From NCBI GenBank assembly GCA_003439945.1, contig QVRM01001031.1, positions 1-64,000 on the forward strand: DNA of 64,000 nucleotides, given 5' to 3'. This DNA is from Dermanyssus gallinae. Its lineage: Eukaryota > Arthropoda > Arachnida > Mesostigmata > Dermanyssidae. Every line of letters starts with the position of its first letter. Within the stretch, counting starts at the first letter, position 1. Made by a program: the position numbers and the translations under genes. Below, piece after piece: positions 33,721 to 45,276 of this stretch. The notes beneath the pieces are model-generated. The model ran no database searches and was not told the origin of the DNA. It saw nothing but the letters and a program-made list of their open reading frames with translations.

Positions 33721-34455
33721 ATGGCTACATCCCTACCCGACGGCAGCAAGTTCAAGCTCTGGTGGATCCAGATTTTGATCTGGACTACTTTGACTGCTGT
33801 TGACTACTGTAGCTGGTTTCTGCGGCAAGTAGAATCCAATGCAGAGTTCACTGCCCTTGGGCTTTTTACCGGTGAAGCTTACTTTACACAATACGGTGTG
33901 TTTAATAGGCACATCATCTATAATTAGGCAAGTCAGAACCCGCATATGATTCGCCCGTGTAGACGCCAGGGGCGTTTTTCCGTGAATGTGTGGGCTGGCA
34001 TGGTGAACAACTACCTCGTAAGCCCACATATACATCCTAACAGTTTGAATAGTGAAGCGTGCCATACACTTCTAAGTGAAACATTACTAGGACTGTTAGA
34101 AAGCGTTCCAGAGCATTTGGTTCCACTACGGCGGAGCGCCACCGCACTCTATACCTGCGGAGCGCGATTATCTCAAGGTAACCTCAGAGAATCGGTGGCT
34201 TTGCCGGACCGGGCTGATTGCTTGGTCACCGCAATCGCTCGAGTTAGCAAGTCGCTATTTTTTTAAGGCTCTCGTTTACGAGATTTCAGTCGCGTTCGTG
34301 AAGAGCTGGTCACCAGGATGACCTCCGCTGCTGAGGCCGTTCAAGCTATGTCTGGCATATTTCAAGATGCCCAACGAAATCTCTGCAGACGCCACCAATT
34401 ACGTATAGTGCTTCCCGAAGGTCTTCGAGCCAACGAGCAGCTGTCAGATAATAAG
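33721..34455 (+). pseudogene. Mariner-like transposase relic
   Basis: DDE transposases cut and paste DNA using three acidic residues. The first open part gives CSWFLRQVE, then LFTGEAYFTQYGVFNRHIIYN, matching the FTDEAxFTxxGxxNxHNxHxW signature except that the first catalytic Asp is Gly. After a stop it reads RRQGRFSVNVWAGMVNNYLV, SPHIHPNSLNSEACHTLL and LLGLLESVPEHL, a strong match to the central core. The HDGAPAH segment with the second Asp is garbled. The end is recovered in another frame as VREELVTRM, GIFQDAQRNLCRRHQLRIV. The N-terminal helix-turn-helix part is missing. It probably represents the autonomous partner of the fold-back element. Confidence 0.75.
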
Positions 34456-34499
34456 TAGTTGTGTGTGCTTCTAGAACTCTGTAGATTGGATCGCCATAA

Positions 34500-35110
34500 C
34501 TATAAACATTAATAAAATTACTTAATTTTAATTTATCTATTCCACCATATGTGTGGTATGCATATCTATTCTTATAATAAAACGCATATTTGTATGTAAT
34601 AAAATGTAATCGAGCTGTCTGAGTAAGAGAAATAGCTCTCTGACAGGTATTGAGATGGTCGATAAAACACGGCTGATTGCATAAGCGGAACACACAGGCG
34701 ACGTCAGGATTGTAGAAGTCTCTTCTATGGCAGAGTTTATGGTGGAATCCATGAAGTGAATAGCGGGTCATAAAATGTCGGATGGGTTGTAGTGGACTCT
34801 GCTAGTTCTGCATGACCATTGCTGACGACTCGAAGAAGCTTTCGGCAACTGTTTGAACTTTTTAATAAAGTTTTCTCTAAGCTGAAGAAGAGCAGGAGTT
34901 TCTGAAAGACAAAATGTAGTAACTAGATCTTCCACAAACGATTGAGTAGAAGCCATGAGGTGAAATAACCGGGTTTTCGCGTTTTGTTGTACTTTATTGG
35001 CTAGTTTAACGTTAGCTTTACTTAATCTAGTTTATCTAGCTGTGATAGGCTGAGATTCCCCCATATGATGCCGTAAGTAGCCGCGGTTATGAAAGAGACG
35101 TGGGCAATCG
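34500..35110 (-). pseudogene. LINE-A-related C-terminal fragment
   Basis: On the minus strand one reads AATYGIIWGNLSLSQLDKLD, then MASTQSFVEDLVTTFCLSET, and RYSLHGFHHKLCHRRDFYN with CVFRLCNQPCFIDHLNTC. This parallels the LINE-A order ATYCLSTIAPYLTL, ERTLIEDLALSNTP, WHGYHHYICM and CVCSFCGEFDIGRYHILMC. Divergence is higher than among the other copies, so it may be a sister family. The C-terminal part is open for about 140 codons (34346-34771), longer than expected for such a decayed copy. Confidence 0.6.
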
Positions 35111-35159
35111 CGCCGTTTGATTTTCTAGGCTTTTACGCCGTTCACTGTTTTGCCTAGAG

Positions 35160-36835
35160 GACTGTTAGACCCGGACGACCCAGCGGTCAGGTCTCCGTGC
35201 TATATGATCATAGATTGGGGGACCTCACCCCCTGCCTTGTCAGGAACAATCTGATCGCCCTGCGCTTTCGACTTGTAGTGACTTACGTAAAGCCCGCTGA
35301 ACTAGAACACACTCTCGTGCTGAAGAATTAGTCCGCGGTATTTAAGCGACGTCCCCCATCTTCTGCTCCTCTAATCGTCGCGGGAGACTTCAACGCTCGT
35401 CTCGATCGTCCGATTTCTAGTCGTACTACGGCCCTACGCGATACCCTAGCCGACTACGGATGCTGAATAATTACCCCAACATCGGTCCCGTAGTTTCATA
35501 GCTACTTAGAGAGCTCGGTTATCGATGTGTTTGCGGTCAGTGTAAATAGAGACAGAGTAAGCTATATGGGAGAAAGAAATTCCTCCCATATAGCTAGAAA
35601 TGTTCGCATCAAGTGACACTATCCTACGGGTAGTACCTTTATTTGCTGCTCTCTAGGACGAATATACTACAAGGCAGCGCAACGAGCTCGTCAATAATTT
35701 TCACCATAAGTAAAGTTTTGCAAGCTCTGAAGGGGCTGTGCTCTAATAAGACCTCTGGACCGGACAGTATATGAAACAAACATCTCAAAGGATCGCTTCT
35801 GTTCGCGCCATTTTGGGCAGGCTCATTCAACGAATGCCTTAGCATGGGGCTCTCTTCTCACCCTTCAGTGGCGAAGTGCTACGCTTCTGGTGATCCCGAA
35901 CAACAAAGGCGACCCAACTCACCCGTCGGTCTGGCGAGACATTGCTAAAAAAGAGTATGCTATAAGCTGTTGTCTTCTCTGATAACGAGAAGGTTAACCG
36001 ATTTACTGGAGGGTGCGAACGTCATCTCTGAGTAACAGCATGGATTTCGAAGGATCACTTGACGGCAACAGCGTGTGGGATTCTGTTAGAGGATGTTATG
36101 GAGACTCTCTCTAGATAAGGGCATAATTTGTACATCCTTTGTACGCGGTTCTCGCTTCCCGTGATCTTGTGCTCGATATGCTGATAGAGGTTAGCGTTCC
36201 TTCAAAAATCCTCAATCTCGTGCGAACAATCTTACAGGAGAACTGTGTGATCACCGACAATTGTGTCTCAGAATTACCATCGTTTTCACAAATAAATGGC
36301 CTCGCCCAGGGTGACAATCTGAGCCCGCTTCTCTCCTCTGCACTCCTGAAAGACCTTCCGAAACAAATACGGGAATCAAGAGGTCTCGTTAAGATACTAC
36401 TATGCGCAGACGATACGCTGTTTATGAGAGAATTCGTTTTCAGGATCAACGCGCCAGCGAGGCTCAACACAGCCGTCACGGTTCCTGGGCAAATAATTAA
36501 CCTTGTTAAAACGGAAGCACTTAAGTTCCGAAGAGAGGCAGAATTGCATGGGACGATACTCTTGGCATTGGAAGCTATTCTCTTGCCTACGTGAACAACT
36601 TCTCCTACTTAAAACTAACACTGTTTTACGACAGAGCAGAGTTCTCAAGGCACGTTATGGATAAATGCAGGAAGGCTCTGATAGCGGCAACGTCTATCAA
36701 AAGCCCACAGCACTTATCCCTCGCGGCAGCCATCCGCCTTTTCGACTTGAAAGCTGCTCCTGTCGCAACTTACGGAACTGACTTAATATACACAAATTCC
36801 ATTTATTCACACATTTAGTGTCGATAATACCTTAG
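35160..36835 (+). pseudogene. LINE-C copy with APE endonuclease and RT, decayed
   Basis: The endonuclease shows APLIVAGDFNARLDRPISS (35370-35430) and LESSVIDVFAVSV. The linker gives KTSGPDSI and LFAPFWAGSFNECLSMGLF. The RT has a 151-codon open stretch from 36139 with INGLAQGDNLSPLLSSALL and LLCADDTLFM, where Cys replaces Tyr of YADD but both Asp remain. A frame change leads to NNFSYLKLTLFYDRAEFSRH and SLAAAIRLFDLKAAPVATYGTD, after which the copy stops near 36.83 kb. It starts about 50 bp from the opposite-strand LINE-A fragment. The C-terminal zinc end is absent. Confidence 0.75.
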
Positions 36836-38617
36836 TACAATGATTTGGCTCGACCTTTGTCTAAAACAGCTGTGGAGAAGTTTGCACTAGATATCATGCT
36901 GCAGAGTGCCCCTTTGTGCACTCATTGAATGGAGTAGCCAGCTCACAAGGACGTTTTGCTTCAATATATACTCGTACCTCTTCGAAGGTTGTTAGGTTGT
37001 TGATATAATAATACTACTACTTATTACTATCCGTTTTATCTGTTATATATCGTTGATATGCTACTCAACATGAGTGAATAAATATGATGAAAAAACAAGA
37101 CTTTATTAAAAAACATTTGCTTTAGCGAGCTTTTCAATATTCTATCAAATATTTTTAAAAAACCTAGGCACTTCAGTCAGTTTGTGCTTAATTGCTAGCT
37201 CGTGCGGTCTCCACTTTGCTTTAATTTTTCATGCACAAATGGCGATGCAATATTTGATGTATTGCTTCATAGCGAATGCTCATTTTGTTTGATACTTCGC
37301 GCAGCCTCAATTCAAACTAATCCAAATAATCCTCAGTCGCTGTAGTCGGCATGAGCGTTTAATTGTAGACAGAAGATGCTCTGCAATGTTTGTTCCGCCT
37401 AATTTATATATTATATACATGGGTTATTTTTTTTATTATGGACCGACATAGCCCTGCCGGCAAATTTATTTGTCCATGTTGTCTGTTATCATGGGTTATT
37501 TATATTATTTATTTATATATTATATACATGGGTTAGGGATTTGTTTATCCACGTAGTCGGCATCATCGGAACAATCAGACACGTCGGCTGTTCCACAATT
37601 CAGTATCCTTGTTACGATCTTCATTTGTGCGTTCACCACCTCGTTCAGAACCTTTATAGCCAAAAAGCATACTCGCGAAAAAAATATGTGTATATGGTAA
37701 GTTAAACAGCTAATTATCAAATCAGGCTAGTCAACCAGAACATTTTACTAATTGATGAGTATTCCCGAGTTCGACCCGTTTGATCTTCTCCCTTGGTGAC
37801 GACGTTCAAAATCCGCTCGACATTCATCGCTCAACCACGCCAGACGTAGAAGCAGACCAACGTAACAAGCGAAACACAAAATTCTTTTCTGGCCTTTTAT
37901 TACACCAGAACAACATCAGCCAAAAACAGCAGTGATCAAGCAACAGCAACATAAACGTCGAGACAGCCCCCTTTCTCTTAATCTGTTCGGGAGTTCATCG
38001 CCACAGAACATCAACGTTTAATATGCGGCTTCGGCTAGCTTTTTAACTATTACTGCCAAGGCTGCTTGAAAGATTAAACGTTACGGTCGACGGCCGAAAC
38101 ACGAATTTTTGTCACAGTTTCTCCGCAGCGTCTCATCTATCCGTATATATATATATATATATAACGTAGCTGCATTGAATTAATTACAGGGTTACATAAG
38201 GGGCATTCCCCTTAGCAGCTATCCAGTTTAAAAGTCGGGTCTCCACAGCATTCAAGAAGGAATCATGTGACCGCATACATGAAGGGCCATAAACTTCCTG
38301 CCATTCTTATCGAAGACTGAACGTTGCTTCAAGCAACCGCTGCTGAGATCCGTTAACCTTCTGCTAAAAAATAATATTAAGAATAAGCCGTCTTATTATG
38401 ACAAGCTACGAGTTCGCGGTTTATGTAGCTTAAATGCGTGCTTTTAAAGGTTAAGGTTAATAGTTGCAGCTATAAAAGCACATGCTATGCGTGAATATTC
38501 TTTTTTTTTTATATTGCACAAGTCTTTATTTTACTTTTTCCGTATATATGGTTTTATTTCATTTTGAAGTTACAGTGGAATATGAATATCGAACTACTCT
38601 TGGGGTTGTGAGGGGTG
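36836..38617. other. No recognisable gene; (AT)n at 38143-38163
   Basis: Around 37.10-37.14 kb AAAAAACATTTGCTTTAGCGAGC resembles a diverged mariner-family arm sequence (AAAAAACATCTGTTTTAACGAGC at 15.06 kb). Elsewhere AT-rich spacer with a short duplication of TATATTATATACATGGGTTA near 37.41 and 37.51 kb. No gene is supported. Confidence 0.45.
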
Positions 38618-39250
38618 CTACCAATCGAGCTTATCCTCGAGGCAGCCCCTCATTGTGCCCATAATTGCTGCCGCATTGCCGCGCTGAACCGCCAGAGATA
38701 GCCGCTGGAGTAGAAAGTCGAAAGCTCTTTTGTCCCCCGTCGTGAGTTCCATTCGTTTGCCAATCTTCTGTAAAAGTGACCATGCCTCAGGGCCAAGGTC
38801 CCCCTAGTGTCTCCAATACTAGTGGCACAAAAATGAACTCGTCGGTGAGCTGGGCGTATTTGTTGGTCTTTAGACGTTCAGCCTTGCGTGCTGCGGAGCC
38901 AGCGGCTGATGCGCTGGCCTCCATGTTCGAGGGGGCGAGCGTGTCGGTGACTGTAGCATCCCAAATAAGCGCCTTTCCTCTTTCAAAAGGGATAAGGGTG
39001 AGACCGTCAGGCCTCTTTCCGTCGCTTCTCAGGAGGCCGGTTGGCTCTCGAATACATGGCAGTAGAGCTGACCTTAAGGCCCGGGCGGTAATCTCGTTAA
39101 TCTCGCTGTGACGGCTTTGACGTCCTTCGCTTCTGTTGCAGGATAGCCCGTGGGTTCCCCAAATGTCCACTTGCGCTCCGCACGGACACCGTGAATATTC
39201 TATAGCATAAGTCAATAAGCCACCAGAAGCCAAAGTTGATTCGAGCAAGC
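38618..39250 (-). pseudogene. LINE-D C-terminal module, best-preserved copy
   Basis: Minus-strand reading from 39248: CPCGAQVDIWGTHGLSCNRS (Cys-x-Cys ... His-x4-Cys), GRQSRHSEINEITARALRSA, KRPDGLTLIPFERGKALIWD, ATVTDTLAPSNMEA, AARKAERLKTNKYAQL and FIFVPLVLETLG. A single extra base near 38.79 kb shifts the frame, after which WSLLQKIGKRMELTTGDKRA, LLQRLSLAVQRGNAAAIMG and CLEDKLDW end at a stop (38618-38620). The conserved RPDG, WDATVTD and VPLVLET elements suggest a restriction-like nuclease core. That function is inferred. The RT part is not present next to it. It is one base away from an uninterrupted C-terminus, so it may be a younger insertion than its relatives. Confidence 0.75.
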
Positions 39251-39469
39251 AGTAACAATTTGTACGGACACCAAGCTGCTACAACCGTAGAGCCCGCAAG
39301 AGGTGACTGACGTAGCTATACAAAGCGGTGCGATGTTTTGCTTTACTAGCTTCTCTACTAGCTTTATAAATATGAGAGCGGTTAAACTAAAATACAATAA
39401 AATCAATGTGCTTTAGCTTTGCTATATTAAGGGCTAAATGTACATACCCAATAGCTGGGAAGATCATAA

Positions 39470-39730
39470 TCAGCATGCTATTAGACTGCGATATATGCAC
39501 CTTCTCCAGGCGTTCTCTCGTTCTATTGTCTAGTTCTGTCTAACTGTCTAACAGTTATATAGTCTGTAGATCGAGGTAGTCCAAACTGTGAGAATTTGTC
39601 TTCTTCAACTCTCATACTGTACTACATCAAACTAAGGCAAGCTAAATCCAGTGCAGGGCTTTGTGGGACTCCAGCAACCACTAGTGTTATAGCTCAAGAG
39701 ATCAACACCGATTCAGATAATTAAAAACCA
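39470..39730 (-). pseudogene. Trace of an R1-like RT
   Basis: VAGVPQSPALDLACLSLM on the minus strand recalls GVPQGSxLGP of R1-type RT. No YADD box could be read afterwards, and the frame closes quickly. Treat as a weak trace. Confidence 0.25.
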
Positions 39731-40024
39731 CTTACAGGAGGCCTATCTACGTCACGCCAAGAAAAGTGCCACGGATATTGGGTGTGGCTCTGAAAATCAA
39801 ATCCCTTTAAAAGGTCGAGAAAGACTGCAGCGACAGATAGAACAAATTACCACCGCCGGGCCCCGAAATGAATGACCTCGATAACTACATCGCTCATGTT
39901 CAGTTTCCAATTACGCCCCTCCCTCTCTCTCGGAACCGGTGGTGAGTGTTTGTGAACCATTCGACCTTTGTTGTGTTTGAGTGACAGTTGTGTTTGATTA
40001 ATATATACAGGTTTATTTTACCAG

Positions 40025-41483
40025 AAATTGGTAGATGCTATCTAAAATTCATATCGGCTAATAACATCTTTCACTACTGCATGCATTGAACCAGCTTCTA
40101 TTTCCTTGCATTGCAGTATGTGGTATCGGTCAATATTACATGTGCCACAATATTTACATACACAATCTTCAATTTCAAAGCAATACCCTTTTAGGCATAT
40201 ATATTGGTGGTAGCCATGCCAGGTAAGTCTGCAGAGTACCCGTCTGTTCACTTGCATTCCCTGCTTCTAACGATCTGTCGTGAATGCAGGACCGTCAGTG
40301 AAATTCTCTATGGCAAAGCTCAAATCTATCTATCAGTCTATCTATCAGGTTGTTTTATTGACATGCTCTTTTACAGGCAATCTGTCACAATTTATGTCAA
40401 AATCATATTTAATTAAAATTACGCTTTTCTCTGTATGCGCGATATTGCTCTACGACGAGTGGGCTAAAAACGTATTTGTCCAAGATAAGATCTTCCACAA
40501 AGCTTCGCTCTTGGCATAGTTCCATCGCCAAGGTTGTCGATGCGTTACGCGGCAGTCCGAGCATATATTTCACAAAATTTGCTTTTATTTTGTCTATCTT
40601 CTTAATGTTGTCTAAGGTTAAGTTTGGTGCAATGGCCCGAAGGCATAGAAGAAGTTATAATCGGAGCTTTTTTATCTTAAAAAGGTTCATTCCAGTCTTA
40701 ATGTCAATTTGGGTAAGATCTCCGAGTAGCGTCATGGCCGATACTGCTTTTGCACGTTTGTTCTCTATGTGCTTTGTAAAAGATAGGCCAGGGGTCAAGA
40801 TTACTCCGAGATAGCTATAATTGACTTACTAATTCAATATTTTGGTTATTGACCCTGATGATGTGGTCAAGACTGGCGTTTCGACCTCCTCGGGAAAATC
40901 GAAGAACTTTTGTCTTGGATATATTAATTGTCAGCTTATACTGTGCGCACCATTGGCTCATTTCATTCAGGTTAAACTGTAGATGTGGTCTTGACTTGGC
41001 CATTATGATGAGATCGTCAGCGTAGAATACATGCGGGGCTTTAGCATTTTGAAGTATTTGGCTTAACCCTGTGACATAAAGGATGAATAAGAAAGGGCTT
41101 GCCGTGTCGCCTTGTGCTAGCCCAATTGTCTGTTTAACTTCTTGCGCAATACAGTGAGGCCCATTTCTGATTGTGATATAGTTCGCAGTGAGAATGCTTC
41201 TCATTAGGTTGAACATTCGACCTTTGATGCCAAAATGCTGTCGCATAATATCCAGAAGGCAGTCTCTAGGTACACTATCAAAAGCAGTTTTGAAGTCAAC
41301 AAACGCTGCGTAGGTCATCTGTCCGTCGTTGGAACGTTCCCGCACGTGACGAAGGACTTCCCTGAGAGCTCGTTCAGTTGAGCGACCTTCCAAGAACCCA
41401 TTCTGTTCCGTTGGTATTAGGTCTTTATATCTCTTGGTATGAATAAGTTGGCAATAGAGTGTGTCGACGTTATGCAAGGGCAA
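40025..41483 (-). pseudogene. LINE-A copy with intact YADD and near-complete RT
   Basis: The open frame 41483-40815 (222 codons) covers EQNGFLEGRSTERALREVLR, FVDFKTAFDSVPRDCLLDIM, LAQGDTASPFLFILYVTGL, VFYADDLIIMAKSRPHLQF and KLTINISKTKVLRFSRGG. All RT catalytic Asp residues are present. After a stop near 40815 other frames carry IDIKTGMNLFKIKKL, LGLPRNASTTLAMELCQERS and VEDLILDKYVFSP. A last open piece (40257-40042) has CRLTWHGYHQYICLKGYCFE and CVCKYCGTCNIDRYHILQC to the end. A TATC-repeat patch at about 40325-40350 lies where sequence between RNFN and the WHGYH part is lost. The 5' half with the endonuclease is missing. Confidence 0.85.
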
Positions 41484-41699
41484 CCATCTATTTTGCGTGA
41501 GAGTTTGTTTTTGCTTCGTTTTGATAAGAAAAATTACTTCTGTCTATCGAGTGCACTTAGGGAGAAACGCAGCTTAACGAATAATTCAGAAACGCAGACG
41601 TGCTAGATCGCTATATTTGCGCGGTAGAGATGCGACTTTAAGCGGCGCTAGTGGCAAAACGTTTGAGACCTATTTATTAAGTTACGCTTCGCCAATCTA

Positions 41700-42080
41700 A
41701 GTGTCCACCAGCGTCACCATCGTCTCCATGGTGGTGCTCAACGAGGCGATAGTAGTGCTCCAACTCTTCCTCGTCCCGGCCGGTGAGCAGTCGAGCCAAA
41801 CCATCCACGTATGCTGCCGTCGAGATTTCTTCTAGCAGGTCCTCTACGTCGAGAACTTTGTTGTAGGCAACGCTTTAAAGGATTGGCCCTAGCGCCGAAC
41901 CCCTGGGTACACAGACAGACATTTGGCGATGTTGTCCTTTGTCCCACGTGATGGCTCTCTTGTCAAAATGACTATTTTATTCGTCGGCCAAAAACCTAAG
42001 CGACCAATAAGAAATGAAAGTTCAGTGACCAATGTTGCTGTACGAAGAACTCAGTTATTGATGTGGAGTATGCTGCATAG
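41700..42080 (-). pseudogene. R1-like LINE RT fragment
   Basis: The minus strand reads SVCVPRGSALGPIL, a stop, SVAYNKVLDVEDLLEEISTA, AYVDGLARLLTGRDEEELEH. GVPQGSxLGP and AYADDLA of R1-type RT are recognisable, but YADD is YVDG, so the catalytic Asp pair is destroyed. Sequence before it (FLADE, FDKRAITWDKGQ) fits the hydrophilic segment ahead of GVPQGS. No other part of the element remains. Confidence 0.6.
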
Positions 42081-44689
42081 CATACGTCATGTTGCAGTTA
42101 AATTGGAGGTGGCTGGCAGCAAGTTGTTATCAAAGTTAGTAAATTCACGCAAACACACACGTGCATGCCTATGCAGTGACGGTAGGACCACTATAACTTA
42201 AAAGGAGACTAGCACTTCTCGTACGCTTTTATCCATGGACCAACATCGATTATTTTCAGTCAGTCAATAAAAACCCAGTATTAAATGCCAGACTTGAAAA
42301 ATAGTAGCTGCCTGTATACGAGTGCATGCATATATTACTGAAACACTGCGCATTCGGTTGTAGAATTTTCTAAAAATTCAGTTTTTCAATGGCCTGCCCT
42401 TAAGGGGCTCTCATAGTGTGACGACTGACGTTATTTTTAATAACGATACCGCACTACTACTAACAAATCCGCTGTACGTCAACTTCCAAAAGGCTCCAAT
42501 TGAGGCGTATTCATTTACTCTAAGTCCGTTTTAAGCTCATAAACGACATAAATAGTTGCTTGGTGGTTGGCCTAATGGGCGCATGCCACCCCAAATTGTC
42601 TTTGATGCTTTGTAACGTTTTAGACCACGAGTAGGATGTATGAACTACATATTTTCAACAGTCGCCGTGCTAGATGGTTCTGAGCAGGATAATGCCATGT
42701 GACGGGTGCCGCTGCTTAGCAAGACTTTTAGAAGGCACAGACGAAAATTCTCAGAAAATAGACACAGCCGAAGTGAAAGGTGAAGGGGCCATCGAATGCC
42801 CGACCCTCTGATCCTGGTTGGAAGAGAACGCAGAGCGGTATCGGCTTACGCAAGTCTGACGGGTCACACGGGCTTCCAGTTATGTCAACACAGAATTGGC
42901 AGTTCACCAAGTGCGTCCTCTGTTAATACGGGCGATAGCGATGATGTGACCCACTCGTTCAAACATTGCACGTACTTTGAGTTAAAAGTAGCAACAAGAA
43001 AAAACAATCAAAACGAATCAATTCCGATGACAACTACGGCTGGTTAAAAAATTGACGTTCTTATCACGACATAGATTATTTTGCTTCAAAACGACGCTTG
43101 ACATAGTACGGATTGCCCGTAACAACATTAATACGTCGATATTTATAAATGTTTCTAAAAACAGCTGTGTTTATAGTCCATCAGTTTTTGTTATCGCGCA
43201 GATAGATGGTCTTTCAGAATGTCCTTCTGCTAGCTTAAATATGAAGAGTGTAAGTGTTCTTTACTATATGTCTATAAAACGCACGTTTTAATATTGACGA
43301 TTAAATAAACTCGTGTCCAACTAAATGAGTTTGCTGCAAAAAAAATTATTATTTTTGTGATAGCCTAGTATTGACTAGTTTGTTTGAATAAGCTGTTTCC
43401 ATTGTCTTGGTGTACCGTAAAAAGCCGAAATGTGGCTAAGGAAAAAACGAGTTTTAAGTACTTAGCTCTAAAAGTTCCGGTAGCGATCCTCAGGAATACC
43501 TTTGGAAGTTAGTATATTTGCCATAGATAGTCCTGTGGTGAAGACTTTAGCTCACCGTACAAAACAAAAGTCCCGATCTTTGGTGCTAGAAAAGGGCATT
43601 TTAAATTAGGCCTAAAGATAAACAAAAACTCAAGAGATGTTGAATATCTAATTATCGTTAGGGAATTCAACAAGCTTGGGGAATGGTCAATAGATGAAAT
43701 TTTGACATATATATATGATGCTGCTTGTCGTCCCAAGCTATTCACTATCCGAAGTATCACAAAACTTTAAACACGTACCATTTATTCAGTTCGTTTACGT
43801 TAATTAACTACTCACGCAAGTCACTCACAGAAACGGACGCCAGAAAGGTTCTTTCCTACGAGCCGCCTTTGCTCTCAAAAAAGCATTTACGACCACAGGA
43901 CATATTCCCTGTTCCTTGTACCTCCGTCATGAAACAGACTAGACCTTATCGTTTGTGTTTGTCACGGTGATGGTAACTATCCTGCTAAGTACGAGAGGGA
44001 CGTTTAATTAGTTGGTTTTGTGTTTGATTGAAAAATCAGCGGCACTAAACTTTCATCTAATGAATTCGGACTAAACGCCTTTAGATCAGATTCCAATCCA
44101 GAGTTCATGCTATTAGCATCTGGAATGTGTATTGTCAATCTATAGTTGTGTGAGTGCATAACTGAACAATATGAGCAAATTGAAATGAAGTTGTGAAGGT
44201 CTCCATATAGGTTTTCATTATTGAATACGTCCCGAATGCAAGACAACCTGCAAATGACTTTTGTAAATTGAAGTGTTGTAATTGGTAGAAAATATAAATT
44301 TTATATTTCGCTTATCAAGCAAGTAAAGCAAACACTCATCAATCAATCAAACTTCAGGACCTAGGTCGATCAAAATGGTTAATCTAAAAAAGTAGGCTTT
44401 GAAGGAGGTGAGATACCTGGATTATACCCCTATGCAGACTAAAGAGATGGCCACAGAGGATAGATCGAGTAGCTGGGCAAATTTGTTAGCCTAAAAAAAT
44501 CTTGCATTTAACAAAAACTACAAAAACTTTTAAACGCACCCAACAGTAAAGAATATTATGTTTTATATAAGAATATATATATGAACGCGGCGTTAGCAGC
44601 AGCTGTCGTTTTATGTATCTTCTTTGATGTCTGATTTAGCAGAGGTCTTGTCGATATATTTGCACGGGCCGTCTTGATTAGGTGGCGTC
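42081..44689. other. No recognisable gene
   Basis: Open frames at 42796-43047, 43052-43291, 43509-43760 and 43725-43970 carry no recognisable motif. Composition is AT-rich. Nothing repeated elsewhere in the window was noticed. Confidence 0.4.
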
Positions 44690-45245
44690 GTCTTATTTGC
44701 GGTTGTTGTTGTTATTGTTGTTTTGTGGTCGTTTCTGTTGTGACTGCTAATGCTCTCGATATTATATATACTGGGGTATCTCTTATGTGTTACATTTATA
44801 TTACGGTTCGTGCTCTTCTTTTGCTAGTGTTGCTGTTCCGTAAACCCGCGTTATACGTACAATCATTAAGTTCCGTTGTCAAATCTTTTAAGTTTTTTTG
44901 TTGCCATTCTTGCGCGTTTGATTGTCGCCAACATTATCGCGAAACGAATTTGTATATTGCTATTTCTGCTATTGCTGTACGCCATTACAGCTGCTTTTCC
45001 TGTTATTCAAATACCATTCGGTGAGCTCTGTGAAAGGCACTATGCTAGTTGGTTCTGTTACTGCTGCCGCTTTTGCTATTGTTGCTCATCATTTCGTACG
45101 TTTTTTTTTATCTGTTGTGCCGTTGTTTTACAAACGGCTGTTGTAACTAAAGGTTTAGTATTTATTCTTGTATTGCTTTTATTACCGTTACAATGGCTGT
45201 TGTTCCTTTATTGTTCACATTTTTCCTCTTCGTTCTATATATATG

Positions 45246-45276
<31 letters not shown>

